Positions 1-6,856 of a stretch of DNA of 64,000 nucleotides are shown one piece after another. The notes beneath the pieces are model-generated. The model was not told the origin of the DNA. It did not search any database and worked only from the letters and a program-made list of their open reading frames with translations. This DNA comes from Propionibacteriaceae bacterium (GTDB lineage: Bacteria; Actinomycetota; Actinomycetes; Propionibacteriales; Propionibacteriaceae): assembly GCA_031265875.1 (NCBI GenBank), contig JAISCA010000002.1, positions 1 through 64,000 of the forward strand. Direction: 5' to 3'. The first letter of the stretch is position 1; the number at the start of each line of letters is the position of its first letter. The position numbers and the translations under genes are program-made.

Positions 1-1
1 T

Positions 2-811
2 GATCCGTCTGAGACGCCGTCGGTTCCGCCGTCTGAGTCTCCGTCTCCGACGCCGGATCCCACGCCGACTCCTACTCCGACTACGGATCCGACTCCGTCT
101 CCGTCGGTGACGCCGACGCCGGATCCGTCGCAAACGCCTGATCCGACCCCGACCCCGTCTGAGACGCCGTCGGTTCCGCCGTCGTTCGGTCGGGCCGAGT
201 TGGCCGATCTGGTGGCCCAGGCGGAGGCTTTGCCGCTGTCTGTTTCGTATGTCACGCCGGCTTCGACGGCGGTGGATGGCGCGTTGGTCGCGGCCCAGTT
301 GGTCTTGGCCGATCCGGGTTCCGGTGATGGCGTTGTGACAGGGGCGTACCGGTCGTTGGCCGACGCGCTGTCCGCTCTCGAGGCTGATTCGCGGGAGCAT
401 GGTTTCGTCGATGGCACGGTCTTCGTGCAGGGTTCGTCGGTTGGTTTGACGCATGTCACGGTGAGGGATTTGTCTTTGCATTCGGGTGTGGTGTCGGTCG
501 ATGGTGTGTCGTTGACGGTGGGGACGGATTACCAAGTGTCGGCTGGTTCGACCACGGTCCGTTTGGAGCCTGGTTATTTGGCTGGTCTACAGCCGGGTGA
601 GCATGTTCTGTCGGTGGGTTTCACCAGTGGTTGGTCGGCTGAGGCCAAGTTCCAGGTGTTGGTGGCTGGCGACCTGCCTGATACGGGTGGTCCGGCTGGT
701 GTGGAGCGTTGGTTGGTGGTGTGGTTGTTGGCGGCCGGCGCGGTGTCGTCCCTGGCTTGGTCCAGGCGTCTGCTGAGCGGTTACCACCGATCCCAAGCCC
801 ACGCCGCCTGA
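2..811 (+). CDS. C-terminal part of an LPXTG-type cell-wall-anchored surface protein (5' end outside window)
   Basis: Frame 2 is open from the window edge (DPSETPSVPPSESPSPTPDPTPTP... Pro/Thr/Ser/Asp-rich linker), then a FIVAR-like/X2-like segment, then LPDTG + hydrophobic segment + basic tail (LPDTGGPAGVERWLVVWLLAAGAVSSLAWSRR). The GTG at 107 is internal to this frame. Confidence 0.85.
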   Translation, partial: DPSETPSVPPSESPSPTPDPTPTPTPTTDPTPSPSVTPTPDPSQTPDPTPTPSETPSVPPSFGRAELADLVAQAEALPLSVSYVTPASTAVDGALVAAQLVLADPGSGDGVVTGAYRSLADALSALEADSREHGFVDGTVFVQGSSVGLTHVTVRDLSLHSGVVSVDGVSLTVGTDYQVSAGSTTVRLEPGYLAGLQPGEHVLSVGFTSGWSAEAKFQVLVAGDLPDTGGPAGVERWLVVWLLAAGAVSSLAWSRRLLSGYHRSQAHAA

Positions 812-893
812 CTCGCTGTCCGTTCTGCTTTGACCGGCCGGGGCGGACCCCAGGCCTGTCGCCCGGCAGGCGCTCACCGCTGTGCACTTGATT

Positions 894-1027
894 CCGGACG
901 CCCTGGCGGGCGACCGGACCAGAAGAGGTCTGCCGCGTCTCCCTGCCGGGTTGGGATGGGCGCTCGATTCGGTTCGCGGAGTCACTTTCGGCGTCCCCAC
1001 CGGGGTTTCGGGTCGAGTCCGGTGGGG
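894..1027 (+). repeat. Family B structured repeat, copy 1
   Basis: CCGGACGCCCTGGCGGGCGACCGGACCAGAAGAGGTCTGCCGCGTCTCCC...TTTCGGCGTCCCCACCGGGGTTTCGGGTCGAGTCCGGTG; aligns along its length with 22700-22833. Confidence 0.75.
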
Positions 1028-1069
1028 GCTCTATGGCCGTAGCCCTCTGGTCGGCGGCTGGGACAGACA

Positions 1070-1167
1070 CGACAGAGCACTTCCGCCGCCAGCGCCGGCG
1101 TGTCGGCGGCCGTAGCCTCCCGTTCGGCGACGACGGGATCAACGACCGAGCCCTTACGACGCACGCC
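1070..1167. repeat. Family A palindromic repeat (one full copy plus a half copy)
   Basis: CGACAGAGCACTTCCGCCGCCAGCGCCGGCGTGTCGGCGGCCGTAGCC then CGACCGAGCCCTTACGAC; shares the CCGGCGTGTCG loop with the other copies. Confidence 0.65.
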
Positions 1168-1183
1168 CATGTCCGATTGAGTG

Positions 1184-1210
1184 TTTGAGGCCCGCCAGGG
1201 TCGATATAAT
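1184..1210 (+). promoter_or_regulatory. Putative promoter (perfect -10 TATAAT) for the TPP-riboswitch transcript
   Basis: TATAAT at 1205-1210 immediately upstream of the riboswitch; -35 assignment (TTTGAG region) is weak. Confidence 0.5.
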
Positions 1211-1216
1211 CAGCCT

Positions 1217-1312
1217 CGACACGGGAGTCCGGGGTATGTCCGGGCTGAGAGGAAGGCACCAGCCTTCGACCGAATGAACCTGATCTGGGTCATGCCAGCG
1301 CAGGGACGCTCT
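1217..1312 (+). ncRNA. TPP riboswitch (THI element)
   Basis: CCGGGCTGAGAGGAAGGCACC...CCGAATGAACCTGATCTGGGTCATGCCAGCGCAGGGA matches the THI-box core; followed by a YkoE-like ECF transporter gene. Confidence 0.93.
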
Positions 1313-1364
1313 CCGAACGTCGCAAGAGGTTCACCCGTGCCCGAATCTGAATAGAAAGGGCACC

Positions 1365-2183
1365 ATGTCTGATCGACCCACCATGCCTAATCCGGCCGGC
1401 CTTGATCCGGCCGGTCCGACCACCGCTGTTCCGACCACCAGCGCCCCGCTCCCGGGGGCTCCGACCGCCGCCGTATCATCCGCCAACACATCGTCCACTG
1501 GCGCTCCGACCACAGGGACCCTGCTCACCGGCGGGCCGCTCACAGGGGTTCCGACCACCAGCTCTCCGACTGCCGCCGTCCCGCCTACCAACCCATCCGC
1601 TCGTAGCCTGTCCTGGCGGGTGGTGGACATCGTGGTGGCGGCGGTCCTGGGGGCCGCCACCGGGCTCATCTTGGTGGCTTGGAACACCATCGGCGCGGCC
1701 GGCGGCGACGTCTTGGCCGCCCTCACCCCCGGTCTGGGCGGCCTGGCCGCCGGCGGCTGGATGATCGGCGGCGTCCTGGGCGGGCTGATCGTGCGCAAGC
1801 CGGGCGCGGCCATCTTCGTCGAGGTGGTGGCGGCCCTGGTGTCGGCCGCCATCGGCAGCCAGTGGGGGCTGCTGTCTCTGCTGAGCGGTCTAGCCCAAGG
1901 CCTGGGAGCCGAATTGATCTTCTTGATCCTGCTCTACCGGCGCTGGAGCCTGCTGCCGGCCCTGGCCGCCGGGGCTGGCTGCGCCCTGCTGGAGTACCCG
2001 GTCGAGCTGATCTTCTACTACGGGGCCACGGTGCCGCTGTTCAAGATCGTCTACCTCATCACCATGCTGATCTCGGGCGCCGTCATCGCCGGCGGCGGCG
2101 GTTGGCTGATCACGCGCGCCCTGGCCCGCACCGGGGCCTTGAACCGCTTCGAGGCCGGGCGTGAGACCAGGCGACGGGTCTGA
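1365..2183 (+). CDS. ykoE: ECF transporter S component, YkoE family (thiamine/HMP), with Thr/Pro-rich N-terminal extension
   Basis: SWRVVDIVVAAVLGAATGLILVAWNTIG...GAAIFVEVVAALVSAAIGSQWG... typical YkoE; riboswitch upstream; SD AGAAAGGG. Confidence 0.85.
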   Translation: MSDRPTMPNPAGLDPAGPTTAVPTTSAPLPGAPTAAVSSANTSSTGAPTTGTLLTGGPLTGVPTTSSPTAAVPPTNPSARSLSWRVVDIVVAAVLGAATGLILVAWNTIGAAGGDVLAALTPGLGGLAAGGWMIGGVLGGLIVRKPGAAIFVEVVAALVSAAIGSQWGLLSLLSGLAQGLGAELIFLILLYRRWSLLPALAAGAGCALLEYPVELIFYYGATVPLFKIVYLITMLISGAVIAGGGGWLITRALARTGALNRFEAGRETRRRV

Positions 2184-4854
2184 CTTGACCTCGACCTCGG
2201 CCTCGGTCGCGGCGCCGACTCAGTCTCGGCCGCCTCTGATCGAGTTGGAGGGCTGGGGCTGGCGTCACGCTGGGCGGTCCCGCTGGGCCGTCCGCGATCT
2301 GACCTGTCGCATCGAGCCGGGCCAGCGCGTCCTTCTGCTGGGGGCCTCCGGGGCTGGCAAGTCGACCTTGCTACGGGCCTTGGCCGGTCTGCTGGGCGGG
2401 GCGGACGAGGGGGAGGAGGCTGGCCGTCTGCGTTTGGACGGCCAGTCGGCCGATCGCCAGCCCGGCCGCACAGGCCTGGTCATGCAAGATCCGGCCAGCC
2501 AACTGGTGCTGGCCCGGGCCGGTGACGACGTCGCCTTCGGCTGCGAGAACCTGGGCTGGGCCCGGGAGCTGATCTGGCCTCGGGTGCGCTCCAGCTTGGA
2601 CGCGGTCGGCCTGGGCCTGCCCTTCGACCATGACACCGGCAAGTTGTCGGGCGGGCAGCGCCAGCGCTTGGTCCTGGCTGGCGTCCTAGCCATGGGACCG
2701 GACCTCTTGCTGCTGGACGAGCCCACCGCCAACCTCGATCCGGCCGGGGTGCTAGAGGTGCGCCAAGCCGTGGCCGACCTGGTGGCGGATCGCAGCCGTG
2801 GTCTGATCGTGGTCGAGCACCGCAGCCAGACCTGGTTGCCCTTGATCGACCGGGTCCTGGTCCTGGCCCCCGACGGTCTGCTGACCGACGGGCCGCCGGA
2901 CCAGGTCTTCGACCGTCACGGTTCCGAACTGGCCGAACTGGGGGTGTGGACGCCGGGCCAGCCCCTGGATCTGAGCCCGCGTCCGGCCGATCCGTCGGCT
3001 TCCACCATTCTTTGCGGGCGGGGTCTGACCATCGGTCACGATCCGCTACGGCCGGTCCAAAGCGGGCTCGACCTCGACCTGCCGCGCGGCCAGTCGACCG
3101 TTCTGACCGGTCCCAACGGAGTCGGTAAGACCACCTTGGCCCTGACCCTGGCCGGTCTGCTGCCGCGCCTGGGCGGCGAGTTGGCCATGGCCGAGCCGGA
3201 GGCCCCGCCCGGTCGCCCCGATCCGGCCAGCTGGCGTTCGCGCGAACTGTTGACCCGGTTGGGCACGGTCTTCCAAGAGCCCGAGCATCAATTCGTCGCC
3301 AGCACGGTCGAAGACGAGGTGGCCGTCGGACTGAGAGCCCTGGGCCGGCCGCCGGCGGAGGTGGCGCGTCAAACCACTGAACTATTGGAACGACTGCACC
3401 TGGCCCAACTGGGCCGCGCCAACCCCTACACCCTGTCCGGCGGTGAGAAGCGCCGTCTGTCGGTGGCGACGGTGCTGGCCACCTCGCCGGCTGTCGTGGT
3501 CCTGGACGAGCCGACCTTCGGCCAAGACCGACGGACCTGGATCTCGCTGGTGCGTCTGATCGGCCAGCTATTGGACCAGGGCGTCACCGTCGTCTCCTCG
3601 ACCCACGACGACGACTACATCGCCCTACTAGGCCAACACCGCCTAGAACTATCCCCCCAAGTTCCGCCCCCCGTCGCCGGTCCGACAGGACCGTCGAGCG
3701 AGCATTTACGACCCCCGCCCCGGCGTGTCGACGGTCGTAAGTGCTCGTTCGCCGAAGGGGCCGACGAGCGCGTACAGCGCAGGGGGCCGGGCGGCGTAGA
3801 AGAGGGGGTGGCGCTAGGGCATCGGCCTACGACCGAGCAGTTACGACCCCCACTCCGGCGTGTCGACGGTCGTAACTGCTCGCTCGACGAATGGGACGAT
3901 GAGCGAGCACAGCGGTCGACCTGCTCCAGCCGGCCCGAGGTCGATGACGGCGATTCGCGGTCAGGTCTGGAGGAGTCGCCGACTGAGCAGTTACGACCTC
4001 CGTCCCGGCGTGTCGAGGGCCGTAACTGCTCGCTCGACGACGGTGGGGCCGACGAGCGAGCGCAACGGTCGGGCCGAACCGGTCGGATCACTCGCTTCAA
4101 CCTGTTGCAGCGGGTCAATCCGACTAGTCGCATCGCCGCCGCCCTGATCCTCACCTTGCCCATGCTGATCAGTTTGGACTGGGTCTCGGGGGTGGTGGCG
4201 GTCGGCTTGGAGTTGGCCGTCTGCCTGGCTTTGGGCTGGCGGCCCGCCACGCTGGCCCGCCGTCTCTGGCCCCTGGCCCTGATCGCGCCCGTCACCGCCA
4301 TCGGCCCTCTGCTCTACGGCCGGCCGGGCGGGCTAATTTACCTCGACTGGTGGCTGGTGGTGATATCCCAGCAGTCCGTCAGCCTGGCCTTGGCCGTCCT
4401 CATCCGGGTCATCGCCCTCGGTCTGCCCTGCGTCATCCTGCTGGGCCGGATGGACCCGACCGATCTGGCCGACGGTCTGGCCCAGGTCTGGCGTCTGCCC
4501 CACCGCTTCGTCCTGGGGGCGCTGGCCGCCTTCCGCCTGACCGGGCGTCTGAGCCGGGACTGGCGTTCGATGGAGTTGGCCCGCCGGGCCCGCGGCCTAG
4601 GCGACAGCCGCGCCCTCCGCCGCCTAGCCGGGCTGTCCTTCGCCGTCTTGGTGACCGCAGTCAGGCGCGGTTCCGAGTTGGCCACCGCCATGGAGTCACG
4701 CGGTTTCGGACGACCCGGCCGGACCTGGGCCAGGCTCTCCCGGCGCGGTCCGATCGACCGGGCCTTCCTGGCCGCCGCCGCCCTGATCCCTCTGATCGCC
4801 CTGGCCGCCGCCATCGTCAGCGGTCATCTACGCACCCTGCTGTCGATCCAGTGA
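2161..4854 (+). CDS. ECF transporter fusion: two ABC ATPase domains (YkoD-like) + repeat-derived linker + EcfT/YkoC-like permease
   Basis: Walker A GASGAGKST and GPNGVGKTT, two LSGG signatures (LSGGQRQRL, LSGGEKRRL), LLLLDEPTANLD and VVVLDEPTFGQD; C-terminal EcfT-like membrane region. Start uncertain (GTG 2161 or TTG 2185). Confidence 0.9.
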   Translation: MRPGDGSDLTSTSASVAAPTQSRPPLIELEGWGWRHAGRSRWAVRDLTCRIEPGQRVLLLGASGAGKSTLLRALAGLLGGADEGEEAGRLRLDGQSADRQPGRTGLVMQDPASQLVLARAGDDVAFGCENLGWARELIWPRVRSSLDAVGLGLPFDHDTGKLSGGQRQRLVLAGVLAMGPDLLLLDEPTANLDPAGVLEVRQAVADLVADRSRGLIVVEHRSQTWLPLIDRVLVLAPDGLLTDGPPDQVFDRHGSELAELGVWTPGQPLDLSPRPADPSASTILCGRGLTIGHDPLRPVQSGLDLDLPRGQSTVLTGPNGVGKTTLALTLAGLLPRLGGELAMAEPEAPPGRPDPASWRSRELLTRLGTVFQEPEHQFVASTVEDEVAVGLRALGRPPAEVARQTTELLERLHLAQLGRANPYTLSGGEKRRLSVATVLATSPAVVVLDEPTFGQDRRTWISLVRLIGQLLDQGVTVVSSTHDDDYIALLGQHRLELSPQVPPPVAGPTGPSSEHLRPPPRRVDGRKCSFAEGADERVQRRGPGGVEEGVALGHRPTTEQLRPPLRRVDGRNCSLDEWDDERAQRSTCSSRPEVDDGDSRSGLEESPTEQLRPPSRRVEGRNCSLDDGGADERAQRSGRTGRITRFNLLQRVNPTSRIAAALILTLPMLISLDWVSGVVAVGLELAVCLALGWRPATLARRLWPLALIAPVTAIGPLLYGRPGGLIYLDWWLVVISQQSVSLALAVLIRVIALGLPCVILLGRMDPTDLADGLAQVWRLPHRFVLGALAAFRLTGRLSRDWRSMELARRARGLGDSRALRRLAGLSFAVLVTAVRRGSELATAMESRGFGRPGRTWARLSRRGPIDRAFLAAAALIPLIALAAAIVSGHLRTLLSIQ
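3692..4080. repeat. Family A palindromic repeat, three in-frame copies inside the ECF fusion ORF
   Basis: Stems at 3700-3712/3734-3746, 3835-3847/3869-3881 (perfect 13 bp) and 3985-3997/4020-4031; encode EHLRPPPRRVDGRKCSF..ADERVQRRG, EQLRPPLRRVDGRNCSLDE..DDERAQRST, EQLRPPSRRVEGRNCSLDD..ADERAQRSG. Confidence 0.92.
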
Positions 4855-4975
4855 TCCAGTGATGCGAGGACATCTCCGTCAGGACGATAGAGTCTGCCTT
4901 TGAATTGGCGTCCGGAACGGCTGGCAGGCCGGTCCAGGCGCCAAAGTCGATTGGCACATCGCATAGGAGTTCGCA

Positions 4976-6547
4976 ATGAGCACCCCAGACTCGCCGGTGG
5001 CCGCTGTCAAGGCAGCTGGCTCACCCGCTCGGCAGCAGTGGAGCGGTCAATTCGGGTTCATCATCTCCGCCATTGGCTCAGCGGTCGGGCTGGGCAACAT
5101 CTGGCGTTTCCCCGGTGTGGCCTATGAGAACGGCGGCGGCGCCTTCCTCATCCCCTATCTGGTCGCCTTGCTGACAGCCGGCATCCCCATCCTCTTCCTC
5201 GACTACGCCATCGGCCATCGCTTCCGGGGCGGCCCGCCCCTGGCCCTGCGCCGGATCAAGCGCTGGCTGGAGTCCCTGGGCTGGTTCCAGGTCATGATCT
5301 GCTTCTTCATCGGCATCTACTACGCCGTCATCCTGGCTTGGGCGGCCAGCTTCTTCGTCTTCTCCTTCTCCCAGAAGTGGGGCGACGACACGGCCAGCTT
5401 CTTCCTCTTCGACTATCTCCACCTGCCGGACGCTCCGGCCGGCTACTCGCTCCAGTTCGTGCCCGGAGTCCTCATTCCCTTGGTCCTGATCTGGGTCGCC
5501 ACCATCGCGGTGCTGGTCCTGGGCGTGGCCAAGGGCGTCGAGCGGGCCAATGTGGTCTTCATGCCTCTGCTGGTGGTGGCCTTCCTGATCTTGGTCATCC
5601 GGGCCGTCACCCTGCCCGGCGCGGCCGACGGCCTGACCGCCCTGTTCACACCCGACTTCTCCAAACTGGGCAGCGCCGACGTTTGGATCGCGGCCTACAG
5701 CCAGATCTTCTTCTCCTTGTCCATCGCCTTCGGCATCATGATCACCTACGCCTCGTACCGTCGCCGTAAGGCCAACCAGACCACGCCCGGCCTGGTGGTG
5801 GCCTTCGCCAACTCCTCCTTCGAGATCCTGGCCGGCATCGGCGTCTTCTCCATCATCGGCTTCATGGCCTACCAACAGGGCACCACAGTCGATCAGCTGA
5901 GCGGCCTGAAGGGCGTCTCCTTGGCCTTCATCACCTTCCCCAAGGTGGTCTCCGAGATGCCTCAGAGCTGGCTCTTCGGGGCCTTGTTCTTCGCCTCCTT
6001 GCTGATGGCCGGTTTCACCTCTCTGATCAGCATCCTGCAGGTCATCCTGGCCGGCTTCCAAGACAAGTTCGGTCTCAGCGTCAGACGCTCCGCCCTCTGG
6101 ATCGGCGGTGTCATGGGCCTGGTCTCGACCCTGCTCTTCGCCACCGTCCAGGGCCTCAACGTGCTAGACGCCCTCGACAAGTGGATCAACGAGGTCGGCA
6201 TCGTGCTGTCCGCCATCGTCATGTCGGTGGTCGTGATCTGGGTCAGCCGGAAGGGAGGCGAGCTGTCCTATCACCTGTCCAGCCTGTCCACCTTCAAGGT
6301 TAAGAACCTCTGGTTGTTCTTGGCCGGTGTCCTCAGCCCGGCCATGCTGACCTACATGTTCATCCAGGTCGTCATCTCCTTGATCAAGCAGCCCTACGGC
6401 GGGATGCCGCAGTGGTTCCTCCTGATCGACGGCTGGGGCGCGATCGCCCTGGCCGTCGTCGGCGCCCTGATCCTGACCAAGTTGGCCTGGAAACGTGACC
6501 CCGACAATTTCGAGGCTTGGCCAGTCTTCCAACCGAGTGGGAAATGA
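4976..6547 (+). CDS. Sodium:neurotransmitter symporter (NSS/SNF) family transporter
   Basis: GFIISAIGSAVGLGNIWRFPGVAYENGGGAFLIPYLVALLTAGIPILFLDYAIGHRFRG, canonical bacterial SNF N-terminus. Confidence 0.93.
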   Translation: MSTPDSPVAAVKAAGSPARQQWSGQFGFIISAIGSAVGLGNIWRFPGVAYENGGGAFLIPYLVALLTAGIPILFLDYAIGHRFRGGPPLALRRIKRWLESLGWFQVMICFFIGIYYAVILAWAASFFVFSFSQKWGDDTASFFLFDYLHLPDAPAGYSLQFVPGVLIPLVLIWVATIAVLVLGVAKGVERANVVFMPLLVVAFLILVIRAVTLPGAADGLTALFTPDFSKLGSADVWIAAYSQIFFSLSIAFGIMITYASYRRRKANQTTPGLVVAFANSSFEILAGIGVFSIIGFMAYQQGTTVDQLSGLKGVSLAFITFPKVVSEMPQSWLFGALFFASLLMAGFTSLISILQVILAGFQDKFGLSVRRSALWIGGVMGLVSTLLFATVQGLNVLDALDKWINEVGIVLSAIVMSVVVIWVSRKGGELSYHLSSLSTFKVKNLWLFLAGVLSPAMLTYMFIQVVISLIKQPYGGMPQWFLLIDGWGAIALAVVGALILTKLAWKRDPDNFEAWPVFQPSGK

Positions 6548-6556
6548 GGTTCTGAC

Positions 6557-6691
6557 ATGACTACGACAGCTATCGTCTTCATGGTCTTGGCCATGGTCAT
6601 CGTCTGGGGCGGCCTGCTGGCCAGCGTCGCCTTCCTGATCCACCGGCCGGAGCTCAAGACCTGGCCCGAAGGCGCTCCAGCCGAGGACTAG
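6557..6691 (+). CDS. Small single-TM NSS-associated protein (MetS-like), 44 aa
   Basis: MTTTAIVFMVLAMVIVWGGLLASVAFLIHRPELKTWPEGAPAED*; absent from the ORF track; adjacent to the NSS gene as in MetP-MetS pairs. Confidence 0.75.
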   Translation: MTTTAIVFMVLAMVIVWGGLLASVAFLIHRPELKTWPEGAPAED

Positions 6692-6856
6692 TGTCGTGTT
6701 AGGGAAATGTCTGACGCTGCGCTGCGCCAGCCGGGGCCTCTGGCGGCGCCCACGGGCCCGTCTGAACAGGTCCAGTGTTCAGACGACCCTCCGCCTGGCC
6801 AGACACCCCACCTGACCCATGCTCGCCCATCAACCATCTCCCTAACACGACACTAG
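6688..6856. repeat. Family C inverted-repeat-bounded element C1 (169 bp, MITE-like)
   Basis: CTAGTGTCGTGTTAGGGAAATG ... CATCTCCCTAACACGACACTAG (21/22 complementary). Confidence 0.88.

Noticed and set aside
3615-4301. 228-aa minus-strand ORF with EQLRPSTRRDGGRNCS repeats
   Set aside because: It is the mirror translation of the family A palindromes inside the plus-strand ECF fusion; palindromes give similar peptides on both strands.
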